Assembly: GCA_945871455.1 (NCBI GenBank)
Contig: CAMBXJ010000017.1
Span: 1-20,228 of the forward strand
Origin: Asaia bogorensis
GTDB lineage: Bacteria; Pseudomonadota; Alphaproteobacteria; Acetobacterales; Acetobacteraceae
Length of the DNA stretch: 20,228 bases
Reading direction: 5' to 3'
This document shows, piece by piece, positions 14,595 to 20,228 of the stretch (position 1 is its first letter; every line of letters begins with the position of its first letter). Position numbers and translations under genes: made by a program. The notes under the pieces were generated by a model. It did no database searches. It saw only the letters and a program-made list of their open reading frames with translations, and was not told the DNA's origin.

Positions 14595-15866
14595 TCAGGC
14601 CAAAATGTCTTGGATGGCGCCGAACGACTCCGGGTGCCGCACGCTGATATCGCAGGTGGTCATGGCCCGGACTTGCACGTTCCCTTTGCTGTAGGCGGTC
14701 GATTCGTATGGGTTGACCAGTACATCGATCTCGGACCAAAGGCCGATTAGCAGGTCCGCCCAATTGCCATAGATCAGCGCCGAGCAAACCCCGGACGATG
14801 TCCCTTTGGTGAGGTTTGCCGGGACATTGTTGGAGAACGCGCGGGGCATACCCTGGAACACGACCTCGGCGCCGAGCGGTCGGGCCTGGGTGTCCTTCAG
14901 CTTGGCGACCGCCCGGCGAACCTTCGTGTTCGTGAGGAACGCCAAACTACCCGCCTCCGCGTTGGCATCCGCGACGGTCCCCATTAGGTCCGCCACGGCA
15001 TCGTAGGTCACCGCAAGTCCATTGGTGCCCATGGCAACCGAACCAATGCCCGAAGTGTTCAAGACGCCGCGCGGCTGGTTGCTGGCACCAGTGCCCGCGA
15101 TGGCTGCCGCGTCGAGTGACTGCGCCAGCACCTGCGCGAGGATCCCGCGGACAAGCTGTTCCACGTCCGGGCTGGATTGCAGCAACAAGTTCCGTGAGAA
15201 CTCGGTAATTGAACCGACGTGTTTCGGGGCAAGGGTCACTTGGTCGGTTTGCGGGTCGGTCGCGGTGATGGCAGCGTTCTCCGCAACCCAAGTCGCTGTG
15301 GCATCGGCCTTGACGCGGGGGATCGCGACGTTACCGGTGAGACCCGACAACACGGTCGCGCCGAGTTGGCGGACCACCATGGACGCCCGCAGTCGGTCAA
15401 TCGTCTGGTTTGCCAGGACATCCGTTGAAATGATGTTGCTACCAGGGCCGCCCGCCGGATTGCCCGTCGTGAATACCCGTGTCTCAAGCGCGGCCAGGGG
15501 GACGGCGACACCCTGGAACTGCCGGCCGGATCGGCGCGCGACCTCGGCACTGATTTCCCGCTCGCGTCCCGCGTCGACGCCCGGCATGCCGGCCGCTCCG
15601 GCCAGCGCCCTTACGATGCTGAACTGCCTGACCTCATGGTCAAAGGAACGGTCGGACCCCTGGATGGGCTGGCCGGTTGCCCGTCGGTCCATGTCGTCAA
15701 CCATGGCTTGGCGGTGTTCCGAAAGCGCCAGGGCCGCGGCCTCGCTTTCCAGGGCCGTCCACCGGGTTTGCGCTTCGGTTGGCAGGGCATCGGGATGTGC
15801 GGCGTGAATCGACCGCATTTCTACGCGAATCGCGTCACGTTTGGCCAGGATTTCAAGCATCGTCAT
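14595..15866 (-). CDS. HK97-family major capsid protein
   Basis: The 423-residue protein has an N-terminal predicted coiled-coil delta domain (about 1-65, MTMLEILAKRDAIRVEMRSI onward) and a mature HK97-fold shell domain. Conserved parts include RASMVVRQLGATVLSGLTGN, then IPRVKADATATWVAENAAIT and the axial-domain phrase LAPKHVGSITEFSRNLLLQ. Later come GTGASNQPRGVLNTSGIGSV and a C-terminal DISVRHPESFGAIQDI. Maturation cleavage is expected between the delta domain and about residue 110, but no exact site is assigned. The ATG overlaps the TGA of the upstream MerR-like gene, so capsid synthesis should be coupled to it. It builds the shell of the particle; shell size cannot be read from sequence. 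Confidence 0.94.
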   Translation of the reverse strand: MTMLEILAKRDAIRVEMRSIHAAHPDALPTEAQTRWTALESEAAALALSEHRQAMVDDMDRRATGQPIQGSDRSFDHEVRQFSIVRALAGAAGMPGVDAGREREISAEVARRSGRQFQGVAVPLAALETRVFTTGNPAGGPGSNIISTDVLANQTIDRLRASMVVRQLGATVLSGLTGNVAIPRVKADATATWVAENAAITATDPQTDQVTLAPKHVGSITEFSRNLLLQSSPDVEQLVRGILAQVLAQSLDAAAIAGTGASNQPRGVLNTSGIGSVAMGTNGLAVTYDAVADLMGTVADANAEAGSLAFLTNTKVRRAVAKLKDTQARPLGAEVVFQGMPRAFSNNVPANLTKGTSSGVCSALIYGNWADLLIGLWSEIDVLVNPYESTAYSKGNVQVRAMTTCDISVRHPESFGAIQDILA

Positions 15867-16684
15867 CGGCTTTTCTCCGTCTTGGGGTTATGCCGCCTCG
15901 CGGCGGGTGGGTTTGGAAGTCCGTCTAAGGGACCGGGCGTCTCGCGACGTTCGATCTCACTACGCACTGCCGCTTCCTGGCTAATGCGCTGCATCCGCGC
16001 TCTTTCGTGTGTGTCTTGCAATGATTCGAAGCGGTCATAGTCCGCGTCGGCAGGGCTGCCTTGGTCGCCATCAAGGAAGCGGGCGTACCAGACGCTGTCT
16101 TGATAGGTCAGTCCAACGAATACCCGCCGCCCTTGTTCGTCTGTCGTCCACCGACGGGCGAAATCCTCGGCCTCTGGCAACGGCGCCGGTTCTACGGCCG
16201 GCAATCCGGCTATCACCCGCTCCATTTGTCTGATTATGCGGTCAATGAAGCGGTCGGTGCGTAATAGCAACGCGAAATCGGGAGCGTCGGGGCGAGTTAT
16301 TCCGGCCGGGTCAGCCTCGGCCGAAGCCTCATGGAATTGACGAACCAGCAACTCTCCCGTTGACGGGTGCAGCGTTAGAAGCGCCGATACTGGCCGGTCG
16401 CCCGGCCTCGGGAACTGGCGGGCGATCAATCGTGGATTGACGATCATATGCCAAATGAGTCGGGCCTTCGATACAAACACGCCTTGTCGTTGAATCTCAT
16501 GGACCAACGCCAATTGGATCACGTCCGAGCCACGATACAGCGGGTGATGTCCTTTCCCGACGGACACGCTCAGCAGCACAGTTTTACGCTCTACCCATTT
16601 AGCAAGGGTCCCTCGGGCCAGACCAGGAATGCTGGCCAGAACCTGCTGGGTGGTGAGTTGCGGCCGGGCTGTGTCGAAATTCAT
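15863..16684 (-). CDS. MerR-like HTH protein coupled to the capsid gene
   Basis: The 273-residue protein is not a family I can name. Residues about 10-70 look like a MerR-type winged helix: LTTQQVLASIPGLARGTLAK, then a short wing and YRGSDVIQLALVHEIQRQGV. The rest, about 75-273, contains a conserved-looking HEASAEADPAG segment, a Pro-rich middle and a charged basic C-terminus (RRHNPKTEKSR). Its last bases overlap the capsid ATG (ATGA), so it is translated with the head operon. Options are a regulator of the element, a small-terminase-like DNA recogniser (no other small terminase is visible) or a helper-sensing factor. Two related 19-bp palindromes lie directly upstream and are plausible binding sites. 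The assignment of HTH type is from pattern only. Confidence 0.55.
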   Translation of the reverse strand: MNFDTARPQLTTQQVLASIPGLARGTLAKWVERKTVLLSVSVGKGHHPLYRGSDVIQLALVHEIQRQGVFVSKARLIWHMIVNPRLIARQFPRPGDRPVSALLTLHPSTGELLVRQFHEASAEADPAGITRPDAPDFALLLRTDRFIDRIIRQMERVIAGLPAVEPAPLPEAEDFARRWTTDEQGRRVFVGLTYQDSVWYARFLDGDQGSPADADYDRFESLQDTHERARMQRISQEAAVRSEIERRETPGPLDGLPNPPAARRHNPKTEKSR

Positions 16685-16736
16685 TCATTGTGTATGACCG
16701 ATGTCGTAGGTGCTTTCAAGGGTCATCAAAGTAACG

Positions 16737-16755
16737 TGTAGCGTGATACGCTACA
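16737..16755. promoter_or_regulatory. Palindromic operator 1 (19 bp) and adjoining -10
   Basis: TGTAGCGTGATACGCTACA is a perfect palindrome of seven-base arms around TGATA. On the plus strand it is followed at once by TATACT (16756-16761), a -10-like hexamer, and preceded by GTAACG, a poor -35 (16731-16736). A 19-bp palindrome exactly filling the spacer is the classical MerR-type promoter design, in which the regulator untwists an over-long spacer. It would control the plus-strand small genes and possibly the regulator gene itself. The -35 is weak, so this reading is tentative. Confidence 0.55.
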
Positions 16756-16796
16756 TATACTTACCCAGCGGTACCCCCTGATCGCAAAGGCCTAGA

Positions 16797-16815
16797 TGTA
16801 GCCTGACAGGATACA
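16797..16815. promoter_or_regulatory. Palindromic operator 2 (19 bp), related to operator 1
   Basis: TGTAGCCTGACAGGATACA is a near-perfect palindrome and shares the TGTAGC-TGA-TACA framework with operator 1. The centres of the two sites are 60 bp apart. The pair lies in the only divergent intergenic region of the element. Confidence 0.5.
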
Positions 16816-16868
16816 AATTCACGGCTCAAAAATAGATTTGCCCTGGGGCGGGATTCATGCCCATGGTG

Positions 16869-16886
16869 CGGGTGTTCGCGCACCCG
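16869..16886. other. Hairpin in the leader of the first small plus-strand gene
   Basis: CGGGTG (16869-16874) and CACCCG (16881-16886) pair around TTCGCG. No T-run follows, so it is not a typical terminator. It may structure the leader RNA of the gene starting at 16929. Confidence 0.25.
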
Positions 16887-16928
16887 TGCTGTCCTACCCA
16901 ACCCACCCAACGGAAGGAACCCGCCGAA

Positions 16929-17219
16929 ATGAATCACGTCAGCAAACCTACACCGACCTTCGCCCAGGCGATATGTGACCTAGGGCACGCCCGTGCGCTA
17001 ATCGACGCCCCTGGGATATCCGACGCGGAGGCTGCAAAGCGCTCGGACGCCGCCACACGTATCGTGATCCGCGCCGCCAGTATACCCGCCATTAACCCGC
17101 CCGACCTCGCCCGTAAGCTGATTCTGGCACACATGGACGGCGCCGCGGATGGATCCCCGGCAGGTCTCGCTCTGCTGGACAGTGCTTACGCCGACGCCAG
17201 GCGGTTGCTCGGCTTGTAA
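16929..17219 (+). CDS. Small orphan protein 1 of the phage-like element
   Basis: I do not recognise this 96-residue protein. The ATG at 16929 follows GGAAGGA (16912-16918) at good spacing; an upstream in-frame ATG at 16857 lies in the leader and lacks such a site. The protein is helical and Ala-rich: FAQAICDLGHARALIDAPGI, then SDAEAAKRSDAATRIVIRAA and HMDGAADGSPAGLALLDSAY. There is no signal peptide or membrane segment. It is the first plus-strand gene after the operator region, opposite to the head genes, and so is probably an early or regulatory gene of the element. Confidence 0.6.
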   Translation: MNHVSKPTPTFAQAICDLGHARALIDAPGISDAEAAKRSDAATRIVIRAASIPAINPPDLARKLILAHMDGAADGSPAGLALLDSAYADARRLLGL

Positions 17220-17250
17220 CTATCCGACACAACTAAAGGGAAAACAGAGC

Positions 17251-17511
17251 ATGGTAGAAGCATCGCGTATCTACGTATTCGAGGAACCGCGGGGTTTGCA
17301 GGTGTTCAGGGAATACAGCACCGATGATTTCGGAGGCACCTTTCCAGCGGTCGGCGATGTCATTGTCGATCGATCGGATATGCAAAACCCACGCCTGCTT
17401 GAAGTCAGACAGCGATATTTCACCACAGCGTCCCAGCCACTTACGCACTTTGCTTGTTTGGTGGTTCACCCACGGGACGCTGCGGAAAGTGAGCGGGATA
17501 TCCTGGCCTAA
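17251..17511 (+). CDS. Small orphan protein 2 of the phage-like element
   Basis: I do not recognise this 86-residue protein. Its ATG at 17251 follows AAAGGG at fair spacing, 31 bp after the stop of the first small gene, so the two probably form an operon. The sequence looks beta-rich: ASRIYVFEEPRGLQVFREYS, then GDVIVDRSDMQNPRLLEVRQ and HFACLVVHP. Its TAA ends three bases before the end of the convergent terminase gene, a very tight tail-to-tail arrangement. Function is unknown; candidates are an anti-helper or capsid-size factor, without evidence. Confidence 0.55.
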   Translation: MVEASRIYVFEEPRGLQVFREYSTDDFGGTFPAVGDVIVDRSDMQNPRLLEVRQRYFTTASQPLTHFACLVVHPRDAAESERDILA

Positions 17512-17514
17512 CCG

Positions 17515-19113
17515 TCACGCCGCGAAGGTCAGGCCGGTGAACGTGAAATCCCGCGGCGCCGGCCGCCGCGACGCCAGCCCAACCGCGGTAACCGCAGCAA
17601 CAGCCGGATCAATGCGTCCCCGCGACCGCAGTTTGGACAGTTTCCGGTTCCCGGCCGGGTCCGCCTCGATAGCGGCGTTCGCCAGAGCCCAACGCAATAG
17701 AGGGTTCCCAGCGTGCGCCAGGCGCCGTTCTAATATCAACCCCTCATATGCCGTCAGGCTTGGCGACACGTCCTTGTAGCCGGCGCCATGGGGTTCCAAC
17801 GGCAGAGTGATCCCCTCACGGTCCATCTGTGCCCGCAAGTCCTCAATCAACCAGCGATCAGAGGCAATGGCCTGTAGGTCAAGCGCGTCGGTTTGTCGGG
17901 CAATCCAGGCCCCAGGCCATGCCCGGTCTGTGGTCCGGCCAGGGACCATCACCACGTGGCCCTGCGTCACCCAGGCCGGATAGGGGGCGTTGTCCGCCCG
18001 CGCCTTGTCGTGAAGCAGCATGGCGGGCAGGAAAGCCCAGACCCGCAAGGCCCCCGTGTCGGGCCAGAACAGCGCGAAGGCCGACAGGTCCGCCGGTCCC
18101 GCCGCCAGGTCCAATCCGCCCCAGCACGGCCCGGACGCCTCGGCCGAGGCGTTGCAGGCATCCCAATCGGCCGGTGCAATCCAGCGGTCATCCGTCGCCA
18201 CCGGCTGATTGAGGATATAGGCGCGGAAGGACGATTCCAGGGACGGGATGCGCCGCGCCTGTTCAGCCTGAACCCGCACGTCATCCATTGACCGGAAAGC
18301 CCCCAGCGCCGGGTTTGCGGCCCGCCATGCGGCTTCCGACCACGGATCGGCCTCTGGATCGGCCGAGAATATGAAGGCACGGAAGGCCGGATCGTCCACC
18401 GCGCCGGCCGCGATGTCCCGCGCGTAGGCAATCAGTTCTTCCAGGGGGTTGTCAGGATCGGGCGAGCGCGTCGAGATGACAAAGCCCAGTGGTTCCGCGT
18501 GCGCGCCCATGCCGGTTCTCAGGGCTTCCAACAGGTCCCGGCCGCGCCATTGCGCTACCTCATCCCCAATCCAGAAACTGGGCGACATGCCATGGGCTTT
18601 CCGGGCGTCACTCGACAGGGCTTGGTAGACGCTGCCTGTCTCCGCATCCTCGATTTCCTTCTTAAAATCCCGGAAGGTCAACCGGTTCGCCAGATCAGGT
18701 CGCGCCAGCGCCATACGTTTCATTGCCGAGTAGACGATGGCCGCCTGGGCACGGTCCGCCGCGCCAGACAGTACTTGCCCACCCTGGACGGCTTCCGGGC
18801 CGCACAAGTGCGCCAAAGCCAGGGCCGCGGCTAACCCGGTCTTGCCGTTCTTACGGCCCATGGTTAGCAGCGCCAGCCGCACCGTCCGTTTGCCCTTGCG
18901 GTTGGTCGCGTAAACCTCCTTCACGATTGCCACCTGCCACGGCCGCAGCTTGAACGCTCGGCCCGCGTGCTGTCCGCTCGGCACGGTCAGGCCGCCGATC
19001 CAGGATATCAGGCGGTCGGCTCGGGTGCGGCCGGTCACGGACGGTGCTATCGGCAACCCCCGGGAGGCAGACGGGGGCTTTATCGGCTTGGCGCCGGGAC
19101 CTCGGGCGCCCAT
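17515..19113 (-). CDS. Large terminase subunit (TerL, Terminase_1 type)
   Basis: The 532-residue packaging motor has both expected halves. The N-terminal ATPase carries GRKNGKT as Walker A (about 86-92) and FWIGDE as Walker B with acidic pair Asp184-Glu185. The C-terminal RNase H-like nuclease has GGLDLA (Asp335) and later RIDPAVAAVTAVGLA (Asp502). FKLRPWQVAIVKEVYA and the MGARGPGAKP opening are typical of the HK97-like group. It cuts concatemers and pumps DNA into the prohead through the portal. The ATG overlaps the HNH stop (TAATG), so it is coupled to it. No separate small terminase gene is visible. It is separated from portal and capsid by 3 kb that includes oppositely oriented genes. Confidence 0.93.
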   Translation of the reverse strand: MGARGPGAKPIKPPSASRGLPIAPSVTGRTRADRLISWIGGLTVPSGQHAGRAFKLRPWQVAIVKEVYATNRKGKRTVRLALLTMGRKNGKTGLAAALALAHLCGPEAVQGGQVLSGAADRAQAAIVYSAMKRMALARPDLANRLTFRDFKKEIEDAETGSVYQALSSDARKAHGMSPSFWIGDEVAQWRGRDLLEALRTGMGAHAEPLGFVISTRSPDPDNPLEELIAYARDIAAGAVDDPAFRAFIFSADPEADPWSEAAWRAANPALGAFRSMDDVRVQAEQARRIPSLESSFRAYILNQPVATDDRWIAPADWDACNASAEASGPCWGGLDLAAGPADLSAFALFWPDTGALRVWAFLPAMLLHDKARADNAPYPAWVTQGHVVMVPGRTTDRAWPGAWIARQTDALDLQAIASDRWLIEDLRAQMDREGITLPLEPHGAGYKDVSPSLTAYEGLILERRLAHAGNPLLRWALANAAIEADPAGNRKLSKLRSRGRIDPAVAAVTAVGLASRRPAPRDFTFTGLTFAA

Positions 19114-19466
19114 TACCGACGCCCCCGACCGGGCAAACTAACTCTAGGCGCTTGGTTGGCACGGTCCACGCCCCCTAGCTGTGAGCTATTTTTCGTGTTC
19201 CACCAGTGCCCTGGGTCGTTCGGCGTCCCATCCGCAGTGCAGCCCAGCGCCCGTGGCTCGCCCCCCTGGCGCCTCTGGTTGTGGCATCGGGTGCATAGGC
19301 CGCGGAGGTTGCCCAAGCTGTCAGCGCCGCCCTTGGACCGCGGCACGACGTGGTCCGCGGCCACCGACGGCGCGCCGCATCCCCGGGTGGTGCAGACCGG
19401 ATCACGTGCTAAACAGTCCGCCCGCAAGGCACGCCACACCGCTGTCCGGTAATATGCGGCGCTCAT
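19113..19466 (-). CDS. HNH endonuclease, packaging-associated
   Basis: The 117-residue protein is a compact phage HNH nuclease. Four cysteines in two pairs (Cys25, Cys30, Cys58, Cys61) form the structural zinc site. The active site reads ADHVVPRSKGG (His39), NLRGLC (Asn53) and CHNQRR (His62). A longer upstream start is possible, but MSAAYYRTAVW is the normal opening. HNH proteins beside terminase are required for cos cleavage in HK97-type phages and are a hallmark of head-encoding satellites. The gene is coupled to terL and preceded by a repeat-rich noncoding region. Confidence 0.88.
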   Translation of the reverse strand: MSAAYYRTAVWRALRADCLARDPVCTTRGCGAPSVAADHVVPRSKGGADSLGNLRGLCTRCHNQRRQGGEPRALGCTADGTPNDPGHWWNTKNSSQLGGVDRANQAPRVSLPGRGRR

Positions 19467-19632
19467 AACGTGGCACCCCGGACCGGCGCTGCTAGGGCGC
19501 CATGGCAGCACATGGCACCATTTTCCCTATAGACCCCTATGAGTGTACCCCTTGCACTCAGGATTCCGGTGTGCCGCTCTATAGGTGAAATGCTGCCATA
19601 TGCTGCCATGTCCCGCCCTGGGCAAAGGTCCA
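19467..19632. repeat. Repeat-rich noncoding region, candidate cos or replication origin
   Basis: This gap separates the helicase gene from the HNH/terminase pair. The 9-mer TGCTGCCAT occurs twice in tandem (19591-19599 and 19601-19609, within a ten-base unit) and once inverted (ATGGCAGCA, 19502-19510). Between them CCTATAG (19526-19532) pairs with CTATAGG (19579-19585), enclosing a TGAGTG/CACTCA hairpin (19540-19560). Clustered short repeats next to a packaging nuclease and a replication helicase suggest a cos/terminase site or an origin. Which of these it is cannot be told from sequence. Confidence 0.5.
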
Positions 19633-20228
19633 TCATGCCATCGCCTCCCACCAACGGTCGTTTAAGTACTTTGCCGGCCGCCATCCTATGGAGCGTAGCG
19701 CGTTGGTTATCCGCCTTTGCTCGCGGGTTCCCAGACGCTCATTGGGTATGCCCAGCGCTTGTTTGGCGACTTCCGACACGGTGCAGCGGTTCCGTGGCGG
19801 CATTGCCTCATCGGTATCGTCCAGCCCCGGTACGTTCAACCATGCCAGAATCACCGCTGCCCACTCATCGACCTGCTGGCGCGAATCCTGTACGGGCTTG
19901 ATATGCTCGCCTTCAAAATCGCTGTCGGGCCACCATTTCTCGCCACCCATGAACGCTTTCATAGCTTCGGCAAATAGCTGGTCACGGTCCGCGGCTAGCG
20001 CGTCGGTATTGATCGACCTGACGGCAACAGGCCAGAACCGCCGGCCCCCAGTTTCATCGCGAAGGTAGGTCGCCTGATTCGTCGTCCCAATGAACACGCA
20101 TGAACGCGGCTCCTTTACCTCCATGCGGCCGAATTTCGGCGTGTATGCTTCCTCCCGCTTCGTCAGGAATGCCTTTAAGTCGTCTGCCTCGGCCTTGCTG
20201 ATGGATGATAGCTCAGCGACCTCAAGCA
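19633..20228 (-). CDS. VapE-type helicase/primase-associated protein, C-terminal part, runs off right edge
   Basis: The reverse strand is open from the right edge to TGA at 19633-19635, giving about 198 residues. Starting at the edge it reads LEVAELSSISKAEADDLKAF, then LTKREEAYTPKFGRMEVKEP and CVFIGTTNQATYLRDETGGR followed by RFWPVAV. This is the conserved second half of the virulence-associated E (VapE) AAA+ domain, with the sensor-like GTTN and the arginine-rich DETGGRRFW. The end is a winged-helix-like region (VSEVAKQALGIPNERLGTRE). VapE-like proteins often replace a phage primase/helicase in satellites. The N-terminal part, and any primase domain, lies outside the window. An internal ATG (20124) is not the true start. 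Confidence 0.88.
   Translation of the reverse strand, partial: LEVAELSSISKAEADDLKAFLTKREEAYTPKFGRMEVKEPRSCVFIGTTNQATYLRDETGGRRFWPVAVRSINTDALAADRDQLFAEAMKAFMGGEKWWPDSDFEGEHIKPVQDSRQQVDEWAAVILAWLNVPGLDDTDEAMPPRNRCTVSEVAKQALGIPNERLGTREQRRITNALRSIGWRPAKYLNDRWWEAMA

Noticed and set aside
19467..19632. CRISPR array
   Set aside because: The repeats are only 9-10 bp, few and unevenly spaced, with no regular spacers or cas genes.
11657..20228. Gene transfer agent instead of a satellite
   Set aside because: Alphaproteobacterial GTAs lack integrase, excisionase and VapE replication genes and use the canonical portal-protease-capsid order with tail genes.

Overview
This window is GC-rich alphaproteobacterial DNA. 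The glycosyltransferase fragment, the Mo-hydroxylase operon and the IS types suit Rhodospirillales/Acetobacteraceae, but that placement is inference and no rRNA or other taxonomic marker is present. It joins a rearranged, IS-littered chromosomal segment (about 1-11.5 kb) to one side of an integrated phage-like element (about 11.6 kb to beyond the right edge).

Chromosomal part. The left edge holds the N-terminus of an IS transposase (minus strand) beside a DUF3489-type gene broken by a one-base shift in a G-run. A Tat-exported bicupin of the oxalate decarboxylase family follows. It faces a tightly coupled four-gene minus-strand operon: a Tat-exported molybdopterin hydroxylase large subunit (IorB-like), its [2Fe-2S] subunit (IorA-like), a c-type cytochrome with two CXXCH sites, and a secreted protein of unknown family. 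Together these look like a periplasmic molybdenum hydroxylase that passes electrons to cytochrome c; its substrate is unknown. Next come a truncated IS66 transposase abutting the C-terminal part of a GT9-like glycosyltransferase, then an intact ISKra4-type element (9301-10772) with recognisable terminal repeats, a perfect 9-bp target duplication and an A8 frameshift site. That element sits just upstream of a coxG-like gene.

Phage-like part. Reading inward from 11.66 kb, all on the minus strand, are a tyrosine integrase, an AlpA/Xis-like HTH protein, an HK97 portal, prohead protease and major capsid protein, and a MerR-like HTH protein whose stop overlaps the capsid start. After a regulatory region with two related 19-bp palindromes come two small plus-strand orphan genes, then (minus strand) the large terminase, an HNH endonuclease, a repeat-rich noncoding stretch, and a VapE-type helicase that runs off the right edge. 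No tail, tape-measure, baseplate, lysis or portal-to-tail adaptor gene is seen.

Interaction and interpretation. Integrase/Xis move the element, VapE would replicate it, and HNH plus terminase would cut and package DNA into a shell built by portal, protease and capsid protein. The visible gene set matches the idea of a capsid-forming phage satellite (cf-PICI-like) that borrows tails from a helper phage. The order capsid-protease-portal along transcription is the reverse of the usual HK97 order, and the regulator coupled to the capsid gene is unusual. The right end lies outside the window, so tail genes beyond it cannot be excluded.
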